The translations under genes were made by a program, and so were the position numbers. A model generated the notes under the pieces. The model ran no database searches, was not told the DNA's origin, and was given only the letters and a program-made list of their open reading frames with translations. Of a stretch of 64,000 nucleotides of DNA, positions 49,317 through 58,481 are shown in pieces (the stretch's first letter is position 1; each line of letters begins with the position of its first letter). Location of the stretch: positions 310,001 to 374,000 of the forward strand of contig NZ_JBGCCT010000002.1 in assembly GCF_041260665.1 (NCBI RefSeq), in the 5' to 3' direction. The DNA is from Catenulispora sp. GP43. GTDB lineage: Bacteria > Actinomycetota > Actinomycetes > Streptomycetales > Catenulisporaceae.

Positions 49317-49931
49317 TCACGTTCTGGCCACCATCGCGACGCCCAGCGTGATCATCGTGACCGCGATGACGCCGTCCAGCACCCGCCAGGCCTTCGGGCG
49401 CGCCAGCAGCCGGCCCAGGCGGCGAGCGCCGAATCCGAGCCCTGAGAACCACAGCACGCTGCCGGTGATGGCGCCGAGGGCGAAGTACCAGTGCGCGCCG
49501 CCGTAGCTGTTGCCGACGGTGCCCAGGAGCAGGACCGTGTCCAGGTAGACGTGGGGGTTGAGCCAGGTCAGGGCCAGGCAGGTCAGGACCGCGGTGCGCA
49601 GGGACTTCTCCCCCGCGCCGTCGGCGGCCAGGTGGTCCTGCTGGCGCCAGGCGCGGCGGGCGGCCAGGACGCCGTAGGTCACCAGGAAGGCCGCGCCGAT
49701 CCAGGCGATCGCGGTCACGGCCGTGGGCATCCTGCGGACCAGCGCGCCCAGGCCGCCGACGCCGGCGGCGATCAGGACCGCGTCGGAGGCGGCGCAGATC
49801 GCGACGATCGGGCCCACGTGCTCGCGGCGGACGCCCTGGCGCAGGACGTACGCGTTCTGCGCGCCGATCGCGACGATCAGGGACAGGCCGGTGCCGAGGC
49901 CGGCTGCGGCGGCCGCGAGGGAGGAGCTCAT
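49317..49931 (-). CDS. LysE/ArgO-family basic amino acid exporter
   Basis: 204 residues from ATG 49931, the normal length. Six membrane segments with the family signatures GLSLIVAIGAQNAYVLRQG near the N-terminus and CLALTWLNPHVYLDT in the middle. It exports lysine, arginine or canavanine with the membrane potential. It is divergent from an ArgP/LysG-type LysR regulator with 67 bases between starts, the standard pair in which the regulator turns on the exporter when lysine or arginine accumulates. Confidence 0.9.
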   Translation of the reverse strand: MSSSLAAAAAGLGTGLSLIVAIGAQNAYVLRQGVRREHVGPIVAICAASDAVLIAAGVGGLGALVRRMPTAVTAIAWIGAAFLVTYGVLAARRAWRQQDHLAADGAGEKSLRTAVLTCLALTWLNPHVYLDTVLLLGTVGNSYGGAHWYFALGAITGSVLWFSGLGFGARRLGRLLARPKAWRVLDGVIAVTMITLGVAMVART

Positions 49932-49998
49932 GAGCACGATGGTAGGAAGGCGTGTGATCCCAAGACCAGCTAACTTTTCTTGGCTATCATTAGAGATC

Positions 49999-50958
49999 AT
50001 GATGATGGACCTGCCTCTGGACCACGTCCGCACCCTCCTGGTCGCGGTGGACGCCGGCACCTTCGAGGCCGCGGCCCGCGTCCTGCACGTCACCCCCTCC
50101 GCGGTCAGCCAGCGCGTCAAGGCGCTGGAGCAGCGCACCGGCCGGGTGCTGCTGGTCCGCTCCAAGCCGCTGCGCCCGACCGAGTCCGGCGTCGCGGTGG
50201 TGCGCTTCGCCCGGCAGCTGGCCTGGCTGGAGGACAACGCCCGCGCCGAGCTGGGCCTGACCGGCGCCGACCAGGCCGATGGCGAACCCGGCGGCGGCGC
50301 CGGCGGCCCCGGCCGCGCCGCACCGGTGCAGACGCTGTCGATCGCCGTGAACTCCGACTCCCTGAGCACCTGGTTCCCCGAGGTGACGGCCCGGTTCGGC
50401 CCCGGCTCGGGGCTGTGCTTCGATCTTCACCGCGAGGACCAGGACTACACCGACGAGCTGCTGCGCGCCGGCCTGGTGATGGCGGCCGTCTCCTCCTCGC
50501 CGAAGCCGGTGCAGGGGTGTGTGGTGCGGCCGCTGGCCCGGATGCGGTATCGGGCGGTCGCCACACGCGGGTTCATCAGACGCTGGCTGCCGGACGGTGT
50601 CGGCGCGCCGGATACGGCCGCGGCGCTCGCCGCCGCGCCGGTCGTCATCTTCAACCGCAAGGACGATCTGCAGGACGCGTTCCTGCGCGGCCTCGGCACG
50701 CCGGCGTCCGGGCCGCGCCAGTACGTGCCCGCCACCGACGCCTTCCTCTACGCGGTCGAGTCCGGCCTCGGCTGGGGCCTGATCCCCGACGTGCAGGCCA
50801 GGCAGTTCGGCCAGGTGGAACTCGTCGAGCTGGCCCCGGGGCGGCCGGTGGACGTGCCGCTGTACTGGCAGCAGTGGAAGCTCGCGCCGCCGATGCTGAC
50901 CGAGGTCGGGGACGTCGCGGCGGAGATCGCGTCGCGGCGGTTGGAGCGGCTGGGGTAG
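49999..50958 (+). CDS. LysR-family ArgP/LysG-type activator of LysE exporter
   Basis: 319 residues. Winged helix-turn-helix FEAAARVLHVTPSAVSQRVKALEQRTG (~20-46) and effector-domain motif NSDSLSTWFPEV (~115) shared by ArgP and LysG are visible; a Gly/Pro-rich linker (~92-108) is longer than usual. TATCAT (49985-49990) ends eight bases before the first of three consecutive Met codons (49999, 50002, 50005), so a leaderless start is likely. It probably activates the divergent exporter. Confidence 0.9.
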   Translation: MMMDLPLDHVRTLLVAVDAGTFEAAARVLHVTPSAVSQRVKALEQRTGRVLLVRSKPLRPTESGVAVVRFARQLAWLEDNARAELGLTGADQADGEPGGGAGGPGRAAPVQTLSIAVNSDSLSTWFPEVTARFGPGSGLCFDLHREDQDYTDELLRAGLVMAAVSSSPKPVQGCVVRPLARMRYRAVATRGFIRRWLPDGVGAPDTAAALAAAPVVIFNRKDDLQDAFLRGLGTPASGPRQYVPATDAFLYAVESGLGWGLIPDVQARQFGQVELVELAPGRPVDVPLYWQQWKLAPPMLTEVGDVAAEIASRRLERLG

Positions 50959-50962
50959 CGGC

Positions 50963-52240
50963 TCATCTCTGCGCCCGCAGCCCCGAGAAGTACACCGGCA
51001 CCCACAGCAGCGCCAATCCGATCGCGCCGGCCCACAGGCAGGCCTGGATCCCCAGCGTCGCGCCGATGGCTCCGGCGAGCAGCGAGCCCAGGGACAGCGC
51101 GCCGAACAGCAGGAAGCGGAAGGTCGCGTTCACCCGCCCGGCCATCGCCTCCGGCGCCGCGGTCTGCCGCAGGCTGACGCCCAGGACGTTGTCGACGCCG
51201 ACCCGGCCGAGCGTCACCGCCCACGCCAGCCCCGCGACCACCAGCCACGGTCCGCGCCCGAGGAACGGGATCAGCAGGCTGATCGGCGCGGTCACCAGGC
51301 TCGCCAGCCACATCGTCCGCGCCGCGCCGAAACGGCGCCCCAGCCACGGCGCCGAGCGGGCCCCGAGCAGCGATCCGACGGCCCCCAGCGCGAGGAAGAG
51401 GCCGAGCAGCGACGGACCGTGCGCCGTCCCCAGCCGCAGCACGAACCAGGTCGGCAGCAGCGTGAGGACCAGCATGGTCGCCAGGTTGGCGAGCGCGCCC
51501 TTGAGGACCAGCGGTCGCAGCACGCGGTCGGCGAGCACGAAGCGCAGCCCCTCCAGCATCTCGGCCCGCAGATCACGCCTCTGGTCGGCGGCCGCCGCCG
51601 GCACCGGCTCCGGCTTGCGCACCCGCATCAGGAACAGCGCCGAGGCCAGGTAGCTGACCGCGTCGAGGGCGACGACGCCGGACGCGGTCAGCGCCTGCAC
51701 GAGCAGACCGGCCAGGCCCCGGCCGGCGATCTGGCCGACCGCGTCCATCCCGACCAGCGAGGCGTTCGCCTCGACCAGCCGGTCGCGCCCGACGATGTGC
51801 GGCAGGTAGCTCAGCGAGGCGACGTCGAAGAACACGGTCGCCACCCCCGCGACGGACACCACCGCGCACAGCCAGAAGTAGGTCAGCACCCCGCACAACG
51901 CCGCGACCGGCACCGAGCCGAAAGCCGCCGCCCGGGCCAAGTCCGCCGCGATCAGCAGCGGACGGCGCCGCATCCGCTCCACCCACACGCCCGCGGGCAG
52001 GCCGATCAGCAGGAACGCGCCGGTGTTCAGGGCGGCCAGCACCCCGATGCCGGTGGCCGAGGCGTGCAGCACCAGTTGGGCGACGAGCGGGATCGCCAGC
52101 GTGCCCACCGCGGTGCCGAGTCTGCTGATCGCCGCGGCGGTGTAGACGTGGCGGAAGGCGTGGTTGACGCGGACCAGGCCGGCGGGCTTCGCGGCGGGTT
52201 CGGCAGGCGCGGAAAGGGATTCGCGGATCTCGATCGTCAT
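50963..52240 (-). CDS. MFS transporter (MFS_3/EntS-like)
   Basis: 425 residues, about twelve membrane segments. N-terminus AAISRLGTAVGTLAIPLVA, then GVWVERMRRRPLLIAADL (motif A-like) and GVDNVLGVSLRQTAAPEAMAGRVNATFRF are typical of the EntS/MFS_3 group of exporters. Direction is export, substrate unknown. It is divergent from a DUF5937 ArsR regulator, 91 bases between starts, likely its repressor. Confidence 0.88.
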   Translation of the reverse strand: MTIEIRESLSAPAEPAAKPAGLVRVNHAFRHVYTAAAISRLGTAVGTLAIPLVAQLVLHASATGIGVLAALNTGAFLLIGLPAGVWVERMRRRPLLIAADLARAAAFGSVPVAALCGVLTYFWLCAVVSVAGVATVFFDVASLSYLPHIVGRDRLVEANASLVGMDAVGQIAGRGLAGLLVQALTASGVVALDAVSYLASALFLMRVRKPEPVPAAAADQRRDLRAEMLEGLRFVLADRVLRPLVLKGALANLATMLVLTLLPTWFVLRLGTAHGPSLLGLFLALGAVGSLLGARSAPWLGRRFGAARTMWLASLVTAPISLLIPFLGRGPWLVVAGLAWAVTLGRVGVDNVLGVSLRQTAAPEAMAGRVNATFRFLLFGALSLGSLLAGAIGATLGIQACLWAGAIGLALLWVPVYFSGLRAQR

Positions 52241-52331
52241 GGTCGAACGATCGCGCGGGGGCGCCCCCGCCCTCGATAGATTTAGCCAGGAGCGAATCGG
52301 ACGGGTTCGCAGGGGGCAAGAGGCGGCGAGC

Positions 52332-53372
52332 GTGCTGGAAGTCGAGTTCACCACGGCGGATGTGGCACGCACCCGCTTCGCCTTCTCCCCGCTGTGGGAG
52401 GCGGTCGCGGCGGTGCGGGTGCTGAAGTATCCCGGCGATCATCCGCTGCACGCCGGATGGGCGGCGTCGGCGCGGGACCGGCTGGCCACCGCGGGCGTCG
52501 ACTGGGGGTTGTTGTCCGATCTGGTCCCCGCGGTCCGCATCCCGGCGTTCCTCGCGCCGCCGCCCACGACACCGGTGCCCGATCTGGATCTGGAGCTGCG
52601 GGCGCTGCGAGCCACCCCGCCGCAGAGCATCCGGGAGGGCATCGCCCATCTCGACCCCTCGCCGCGCCTCGACGCGTTGTGCCAGGACCCTGAGAAGCAG
52701 CTCGCCGGGCTCGCCGCGAGCGTAACGGACTTCTTCGCCGTCGCCCTGGCGCCGTACTGGCCGCGCATCATGACCATCTACGAAGCCGACGTCCTGTACC
52801 GCGCGCGCCGGCTGCTGGACGGCGGCCTGACGCGACTGTTCGACGACCTCGACGCCAGCCTGGCGTGGGACAACGACACGCTGCGGATCGCGCACCGCCG
52901 TTCCTCGGGCCGCAGATCCCTGTCCGGGCAGGGGCTTTTGCTCGTGCCGTCGGTGTTCATCTGGCCGCGGGTGTTCTCCCTGATCGTGCCCGCGTACCAG
53001 CCGGCCCTGCGCTACCCGCCGCGCGGGGTGGCCGCGTTGTGGGAACGCGGTGGCGGCGACGCTCCGGCGGCCCTGGCGGCCGTCCTGGGCAAGGGGCGCG
53101 CGCGGCTGCTGGCCGAACTCGACGCGCCCGCCTCGACCACGGATCTCGCCCGCCGTACCGGTCTGTCGGCCGGCGGTGTGTCGCAGCATCTGACGGCCTT
53201 GCGCGACGCGGGGCTCGTCGATGCCCACCGGACCGGGCGGTATGTGCTGTATGTGCGCAGCCGGATCGGCGAGGCCCTGGTCGCGGAGAACGGCGACCGG
53301 CACGACCGACGCGACCGACGCGACCGGCACGACCGGCCAAGACTTGCTCACGACGATGCGAAGCACCGTTAA
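52332..53372 (+). CDS. ArsR-family regulator with DUF5937 N-terminal domain
   Basis: 346 residues from GTG 52332. Residues ~1-240 are the helical DUF5937-type domain (VARTRFAFSPLWEAVAAVRV; VFIWPRVFSLIVPAYQPAL). The C-terminal winged helix is TTDLARRTGLSAGGVSQHLTALRDAGLV followed by HRTGRYVLYVRS, an ArsR signature without metal-site cysteines. The tail is a charged D-R-H repeat (RHDRRDRRDRHDR) from a 12-base DNA repeat. It probably represses the divergent MFS gene in response to an organic ligand. Confidence 0.85.
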   Translation: MLEVEFTTADVARTRFAFSPLWEAVAAVRVLKYPGDHPLHAGWAASARDRLATAGVDWGLLSDLVPAVRIPAFLAPPPTTPVPDLDLELRALRATPPQSIREGIAHLDPSPRLDALCQDPEKQLAGLAASVTDFFAVALAPYWPRIMTIYEADVLYRARRLLDGGLTRLFDDLDASLAWDNDTLRIAHRRSSGRRSLSGQGLLLVPSVFIWPRVFSLIVPAYQPALRYPPRGVAALWERGGGDAPAALAAVLGKGRARLLAELDAPASTTDLARRTGLSAGGVSQHLTALRDAGLVDAHRTGRYVLYVRSRIGEALVAENGDRHDRRDRRDRHDRPRLAHDDAKHR

Positions 53373-53380
53373 TTGCTTTC

Positions 53381-54349
53381 GTGGACATCGATCCCCGCCG
53401 ACTGCTGATCCTGCAAGCCGTCGCCGAAGCCGGCAGCCTGGCCGGTGCGGCGCGGATCCTCGGCCACACCCCGTCGGCGGTCTCCCAGCAGCTGAACCGG
53501 CTGGAGCAGGAGGCCGGCACCGCGCTGGCCGAACGCGGCGCCGGCCGCCGCGGGCAGGTGGAGCTGACCGCCGCCGGGCTGGTGCTGGCCCGGGCCGGCG
53601 AGGCGCTGGCCTCGACCCTGGCCGAGGCCGAGCGCCAGCTGGCGGCGGTGACCGGCCGGGCCCGGGGCCCGGTGACGATCGGCGCGGTGCCGGGCAAGGT
53701 CGTGACGCTGGCCGCCGAGACCGTCGCGCTACTGGCCCGCACCCGGCCGGAGCTGGAGCCGGCCGTGCGGGAGACCGAGTCCGGACCGGGGCTGGCCGAT
53801 CTGCGGCTGGGCGCCCTGGACGTCCTGATCCTCACCGACGACCGGACCACCGCCGTGGCCCTGCCGCCCGGCTGCGCGGCCCGGGTGATCATCGAGGCCG
53901 AATACCGGATCGCCGTCCCGGACGACTGGGAGCCGCCGGCGACCGCCGCGGAGCTGAGCGGCCGGCCCTGGATCGCCGCTATCCCGGACTCCGCACGCGG
54001 CCGGTGCTTCGCGCGCTTCGCCGCCGAACACGGCGTCGTGCCGTCGGTCGAGCACTTGGCGCGGAACCCGTATTCGGTGCAGGCGCTGGCCAGGGCCCGC
54101 CTCGGTGCGGTCCTGGTGCCGCGCTACCTGGCCGACGCCCTGGACAACGTCATCATCACCGACCTCCCGGTCACCGGTTCGTACCTGGTCCGGGCCCTGT
54201 ACCGGACCACGCCGGCGGCCGAGGCGGCGGTGGAGGCGGTGCAGCAGGCCGCGCTGCGGCGGGCCGAGCACGAGGTGGCGACCGGCGAGTATCCGCGCGA
54301 GATCGCGGTGAAGCGGCTGGTGGACCCCTCCGAGCAGATTCCGGGGTGA
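53381..54349 (+). CDS. LysR-family transcriptional regulator
   Basis: 322 residues from GTG 53381, 8 bases after the ArsR stop. The helix-turn-helix is LAGAARILGHTPSAVSQQLNRLEQEAG (~15-42). The effector domain has GPVTIGAVPGKV and LADLRLGALDVLIL segments. Its target is unknown; proximity suggests control of neighbouring transporters. A tandem duplication spans its stop and the convergent TetR stop. Confidence 0.88.
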   Translation: MDIDPRRLLILQAVAEAGSLAGAARILGHTPSAVSQQLNRLEQEAGTALAERGAGRRGQVELTAAGLVLARAGEALASTLAEAERQLAAVTGRARGPVTIGAVPGKVVTLAAETVALLARTRPELEPAVRETESGPGLADLRLGALDVLILTDDRTTAVALPPGCAARVIIEAEYRIAVPDDWEPPATAAELSGRPWIAAIPDSARGRCFARFAAEHGVVPSVEHLARNPYSVQALARARLGAVLVPRYLADALDNVIITDLPVTGSYLVRALYRTTPAAEAAVEAVQQAALRRAEHEVATGEYPREIAVKRLVDPSEQIPG

Positions 54350-54393
54350 GGCAGGGGGCTCAGATCCCGGGGTGAGGCAGGGGCTCAGATCCC
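54343..54393. repeat. Tandem duplication spanning two convergent stop codons
   Basis: A 26-base unit (54343-54368) and a 25-base copy (54369-54393) differ by one base deletion. Each unit has a TGA on the plus strand (LysR stop in copy 1) and a TCA giving TGA on the minus strand (TetR stop in copy 2). Confidence 0.9.
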
Positions 54394-55137
54394 GAAGCGC
54401 GCCGCCAGCCCGTCGAGCATCGCCTCCAGGCCCAGGTCGAACTCCTCCACCGCGTCCACCGGCGACAGCCCGGCCTTCACCAGGTCGGCGAACCGCGGGA
54501 ACCGGCCGCTGCGCAGCAGCCACTCCATGTTGGAGCGCAGCAGCATCCTGACATCGCCGTCGGCGCCGTAGCCGCGCCGCTCCAGCATCATGCGCTGGTT
54601 CACCTCGCCGTCGGCCGCGCCCCGGGCGTAGGCGTCCAGCGCCCTGATGAGCTGCATCTTCTGGTCGCCGGTCAGCGGCAGCGGCTCCAGGGCGGCGAGC
54701 ATGCGCTCCAGGACCACGTTGCGGCTGGGGGTCAGGGTGGTCGGGACCTGGGCGTGGGCCGCCGGGAGCCAGGGGTGCGCCAGGGCGGTCTCGCGGCGGC
54801 GGCGGGCGGCCTCGCGGAAGATCGCGCGCCAGTCGGCGGGGTCGGCGGTCAGCGGGGTGGCGGCGGTCACCGCGTCGGTCATGAGCTCCAGGAGTTCGTC
54901 CTTGCTGTCGACGTAGCGGTACAGCGCCATGGTGGCCACGCCGAGGCGCTCGGCCAGTCGGCGCATGGAGACCGCGTCCAGGCCCTCGGCGTCGGCCAGG
55001 GCGACGGCGGCCTCGGCGATCTGCTCGTGGGTGAGGGTGCTGCGGGCCGTGCGGGGCGCGTCGATGCGCTCCCAGATGGTCGGCGGGGCGTCGCCGCCTT
55101 CCGGGGACGGTGCGGTCCCGCTCTTGGTCTTCGCCAT
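54385..55137 (-). CDS. TetR-family regulator (TetR_C-type)
   Basis: 250 residues from ATG 55137; an in-frame ATG 84 bases earlier would place its coding over the operator. Helix-turn-helix LTHEQIAEAAVALADAEGLDAVSMRRLAERLGVATMALYRYV (~35-76) is followed by a C-terminal TetR_C ligand domain of ~170 residues. It is divergent from an FMN reductase whose promoter holds a perfect 14-bp inverted repeat, the expected binding site. Confidence 0.9.
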   Translation of the reverse strand: MAKTKSGTAPSPEGGDAPPTIWERIDAPRTARSTLTHEQIAEAAVALADAEGLDAVSMRRLAERLGVATMALYRYVDSKDELLELMTDAVTAATPLTADPADWRAIFREAARRRRETALAHPWLPAAHAQVPTTLTPSRNVVLERMLAALEPLPLTGDQKMQLIRALDAYARGAADGEVNQRMMLERRGYGADGDVRMLLRSNMEWLLRSGRFPRFADLVKAGLSPVDAVEEFDLGLEAMLDGLAARFGI

Positions 55138-55184
55138 GCCTGAAGCCTCCCATGGGGTCATCTTGTGTACAGCGTACGCATCGA

Positions 55185-55218
55185 TGTACGGTGTACGCAT
55201 CAGCGCGTACACCGTACA
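55185..55218. promoter_or_regulatory. Perfect 14-bp inverted repeat, TetR operator
   Basis: TGTACGGTGTACGC (55185-55198) and its exact complement (55205-55218) flank ATCAGC. A related half-site TGTACAGCGTACGC is at 55165-55180. The site lies between the divergent TetR and FMN reductase genes. Confidence 0.75.
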
Positions 55219-55235
55219 CATACCAGGGGATCACC

Positions 55236-55904
55236 ATGACCGCCGTGACCATCACCACCGCCACCGGCACCGGCACCGGCACCGCCGGAACCGCCGCCAC
55301 CGTGACCGGGACCGGCGGGGAGGACACCGATCCGCTGCGCGTGGCCGTCATCATCGGCAGCACCCGCGACGGTCGCTTCGGCCCGACCGTCACCGACTGG
55401 TTCGTCCGCCAGGCCGCCGAGCGCCGCCCCGAACTCGACCTGGACATCGTCGATCTGGCCGAGGCGGATCTGCCGCTGACCATGACCGGGTTCGGCGCGC
55501 CGCGCCCCGAGCCGGTCACCGCCCTGGCCCCGCGCCTGGCCGGCGCGGACGCGTTCGTGATCGTCACCCCGGAGTACAACCACAGCTTCCCGGCGGTGCT
55601 GAAGAACGCGATCGACTGGTACCACGGCGAGTGGAGCCGCAAGCCCGTCGCGTTCGTCTCCTACGGCGGCGTCTCCGGGGGCCTTCGCGCGGTCCAGCAG
55701 CTGCGCCACGTCTTCATCGAGCTGTCCGCGGTGCCGATCCGGGACACGATCAGCTTCACCGAGTTCTGGACCCAGTTCGCCGAGGACCAGTCCTGGCCGC
55801 GCCCCAGCGACAACCGCGACAAGGCCGTGGAGGGCCTGCTGGACCAGCTGATCTGGACCGCCAGAACGCTGCGCGCGGGCCGGCGGGAAGCGGCCGCGGG
55901 CTGA
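55236..55904 (+). CDS. NADPH-dependent FMN reductase-like flavoprotein
   Basis: 222 residues. After a 30-residue Thr/Gly/Ala-rich start (ATGTGTGTAGTAAT-like, 6-base codon repeats) the flavodoxin fold begins: VAVIIGSTRDGRFG binds FMN phosphate; VTPEYNHSFPAVLKNAIDW is the family signature; and SYGGVSGGLRAVQQLR follows. It reduces FMN, quinones or azo compounds with NADPH in the cytosol. ATG 55236 follows AGGGGAT. It is regulated by the divergent TetR protein, probably as a detoxifying response. Confidence 0.88.
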   Translation: MTAVTITTATGTGTGTAGTAATVTGTGGEDTDPLRVAVIIGSTRDGRFGPTVTDWFVRQAAERRPELDLDIVDLAEADLPLTMTGFGAPRPEPVTALAPRLAGADAFVIVTPEYNHSFPAVLKNAIDWYHGEWSRKPVAFVSYGGVSGGLRAVQQLRHVFIELSAVPIRDTISFTEFWTQFAEDQSWPRPSDNRDKAVEGLLDQLIWTARTLRAGRREAAAG

Positions 55905-55909
55905 AAACC

Positions 55910-55946
55910 TGCGCCGAGCGCAAAAATATAATTGCGCTGAGCGCAA
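55910..55946 (+). promoter_or_regulatory. Two operator boxes flanking a TATAAT -10 upstream of second TetR gene
   Basis: TGCGCCGAGCGCA (55910-55922) and TTGCGCTGAGCGCAA (55932-55946) are perfect inverted repeats, centres 23 bases apart. A consensus TATAAT (55927-55932) lies between. TetR binding to either would block RNA polymerase. Confidence 0.75.
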
Positions 55947-55966
55947 GTTCAGGAGAAGGTGGAGCC

Positions 55967-56671
55967 GTGTCCGCGAACGAGAACGAAGAGGGCTCCCGGC
56001 GCGAGCGCAAACGCCTGGAGACCCGCAAGTGCATCACCCAGGCAGCTCTGCAGCTCACCTTGGAGAACGACGGTCTGCAGAACGTCAGCCCCGACGAGAT
56101 CGCCGAACGCGCCGGGGTCTCCGCGCGCACGTTCCACAACTACTTCCACAGCCGCGAGGCCGCGCTCGGCGCGCTGCCGGGCGACCGCGCGCGGCGGGTG
56201 GCGTTCGCCTTCAGCGAACGGCCGGCCGAGGAGCCCTTCGACGTCGCGCTGGCCGAGGCGGTCGTCGCGGAGTTCACGCTGGGCCACGAGCCGGACAAGG
56301 CCAGCGTGCGCAAACTGCGCGCGATCATGGCCGACGGGAGCTACAGCAAGGAGGCGCTCCGCAAGGTCATGGCCGAGAAGGGGGTGCGCCCGCACTTCCT
56401 GGAGGCGATGACCCAGCTCGAAGACCAGCTGACGCCGGCGATCGCGGCCCGGCTGGGGCTGGATGAGAACGAGGACCTGCTGCCCCGGATCGTCGCGGCC
56501 GCGGTGAGCGGCGCGGTGCGGGTGGCGACCAGATATTGGCTGCGCGAGGACGTCCAGGCCCCCTACACTGCCCTGCTGCGCCAGGCGGTCCGCACCGCCG
56601 CCGCGCTGGGCGACCAGCCGGGAATCCCCTCCCCGCCGGAGGCCAGTTTACCGGAAAACGAAGACCTCTGA
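55967..56671 (+). CDS. TetR-family repressor of ABC exporter
   Basis: 234 residues from GTG 55967, behind GGAGAAGGTGGAG. Helix-turn-helix VSPDEIAERAGVSARTFHNYFHSREAAL (~47-74) is the TetR signature. It precedes the ABC exporter genes on the same strand and has two palindromic boxes around its own -10, so it is likely autoregulated and controls the exporter. Ligand unknown. Confidence 0.9.
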   Translation: MSANENEEGSRRERKRLETRKCITQAALQLTLENDGLQNVSPDEIAERAGVSARTFHNYFHSREAALGALPGDRARRVAFAFSERPAEEPFDVALAEAVVAEFTLGHEPDKASVRKLRAIMADGSYSKEALRKVMAEKGVRPHFLEAMTQLEDQLTPAIAARLGLDENEDLLPRIVAAAVSGAVRVATRYWLREDVQAPYTALLRQAVRTAAALGDQPGIPSPPEASLPENEDL

Positions 56672-56747
56672 TTTCGCATACAGTGCTCGCCCGGTCACGC
56701 CGACTGCCACCGCAAGCCGGCCTGCCGAGCCAGATGGGACGATCCTT

Positions 56748-58481
56748 ATGCTTGTCAAAATCCTGAAACAATACCTGCGACCGTACAGAGGGCCGATCTC
56801 GCTCGTCCTGGCGCTTCAGTTCGTCCAGACGCTGTGCGCGCTGTACCTGCCCACCCTGAACGCCGACATCATCGACGACGGGGTGGTCAAGGGCGACACC
56901 GGCTACGTGCTCAAGACCGGCGCCCTGATGCTTGTGTTCTCGCTGCTGCAGATCTCCTGCTCGATCGGCGCGGTCTACTTCGGGGCGAAGACCGCGACGG
57001 CGCTGGGCCGGGACCTGCGGGGCGCGATCTTCGACCGGGTGCAGGCCTTCTCCACCCGCGAGGTGGGCCGGTTCGGCGCGCCCTCGCTGCTCACCCGCAC
57101 CACCAACGACGTGCTGCAGGTGCAGATGGTGGTCCTGATGACCTTCACCATGGCCGCCGCGGCCCCGGTGATGCTGGTCGGCGGGGTGATCCTGGCGCTG
57201 CGCCAGGACGTGCCGCTGTCCGGGCTGCTGGTCGCGATCATCCCGGCGCTGGCCATCGCGATCGGGATCATCATCCGGCGGATGGGCCCGCTGTTCCGGA
57301 TCGTGCAGGTGCGCATCGACAAGATCAACGGCGTGATGCGCGAGCAGATCACCGGCATCCGCGTCATCCGCGCCTTCGTCAAGGACGAGCAGGAGAACGA
57401 GCGCTTCGGCCAGGCCAACGACGCCATCCTGGAGATCTCGCTGCGGGTCGGCAAACTGATGGCGCTGATGTTCCCGGTCGTGATGACCATCGTGAACTTC
57501 GCCAGCGTCGGCGTGCTGTGGTTCGGCGCGCACCGCATCGACTCCGGCGGCATGCAGATCGGCTCGCTGACCGCGTTCCTGAGCTACCTGATGCAGATCC
57601 TGATGTCGGTCATGATGACCACCTTCATGTTCATGATGGTGCCGCGCGCCGCGGTCTGCGCCGACCGCATCAGCGAGGTGCTGGAGACCGAGTCCAGCGT
57701 CGTCCCGCCGACCGCGTCCGTGGCGCCGCAGATCTCCGGCACGCTGGAGTTGCGCGGGGCCAGCTTCAAGTACCCCGGCGCCGAGGACTGCGTGCTGAAC
57801 AACGTCTCGCTGAACGCCCGGCCCGGCGAGACCACCGCGATCATCGGCTCCACCGGCGCGGGCAAGACCACGCTGCTGAACCTGGTGCCCCGGCTGGCCG
57901 ACGTCACCGACGGCGCGGTGCTGGTGGACGGCGTGGACGTGCGCGAGATGGACCCGAAGAAGCTCACCGAGTCGATCGCGATCGTGCCGCAGAAGCCGTA
58001 CCTGTTCACCGGGACCATCGCCTCCAACCTGCGCTACGGCCGGCCCGACGCCTCCGAGGAGGAGCTGTGGCAGGCGCTGGAGACCGCGCAGGCCCGGGAC
58101 TTCGTCGAGCGCATGCCCGAGAAGCTGAACGCGCCGATCGCGCAGGGCGGGACCAACGTCTCCGGCGGCCAGCGGCAGCGCCTGGCGATCGCCCGCGCGC
58201 TGGTGCACAAGCCGGAGATCTTCCTGTTCGACGACTCGTTCTCAGCCCTGGACTACAGCACGGACGCGCGGCTGCGCGCCGCGCTGGTGGACCAGACGCG
58301 GGAGTCCACGGTGGTCATCGTCGCGCAGCGCGTGTCCACAATCCGCAACGCGGACCGGATCATCGTCCTGGACCAGGGCGTGGTGGTCGGGTCCGGGACC
58401 CACAGCGAGCTGATGGAATCCAACGAGACCTACCGGGAGATCGTGCTCTCGCAGCTCACCGAAGAGGAGGCCGCGGCATGA
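56748..58481 (+). CDS. Heterodimeric ABC exporter subunit A (degenerate ATP site)
   Basis: 577 residues: six transmembrane helices (~15-320) and an ATPase domain. Walker A is GSTGAGKTT; signature is VSGGQRQR; but Walker B reads FLFDDSFSALD, with Asp where the catalytic Glu normally stands, and the switch His reads Gln (IVAQRVS). This is the non-catalytic partner in heterodimeric type IV exporters. It pumps an unknown lipid or drug. ATG at 56748 follows GATCCTT; its stop overlaps the next start (ATGA). Confidence 0.92.
   Translation: MLVKILKQYLRPYRGPISLVLALQFVQTLCALYLPTLNADIIDDGVVKGDTGYVLKTGALMLVFSLLQISCSIGAVYFGAKTATALGRDLRGAIFDRVQAFSTREVGRFGAPSLLTRTTNDVLQVQMVVLMTFTMAAAAPVMLVGGVILALRQDVPLSGLLVAIIPALAIAIGIIIRRMGPLFRIVQVRIDKINGVMREQITGIRVIRAFVKDEQENERFGQANDAILEISLRVGKLMALMFPVVMTIVNFASVGVLWFGAHRIDSGGMQIGSLTAFLSYLMQILMSVMMTTFMFMMVPRAAVCADRISEVLETESSVVPPTASVAPQISGTLELRGASFKYPGAEDCVLNNVSLNARPGETTAIIGSTGAGKTTLLNLVPRLADVTDGAVLVDGVDVREMDPKKLTESIAIVPQKPYLFTGTIASNLRYGRPDASEEELWQALETAQARDFVERMPEKLNAPIAQGGTNVSGGQRQRLAIARALVHKPEIFLFDDSFSALDYSTDARLRAALVDQTRESTVVIVAQRVSTIRNADRIIVLDQGVVVGSGTHSELMESNETYREIVLSQLTEEEAAA

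Noticed and set aside
56834-58477. Upstream extension of ABC subunit B frame
   Set aside because: It shadows subunit A out of frame; subunit B starts at ATG 58478 overlapping the previous stop.
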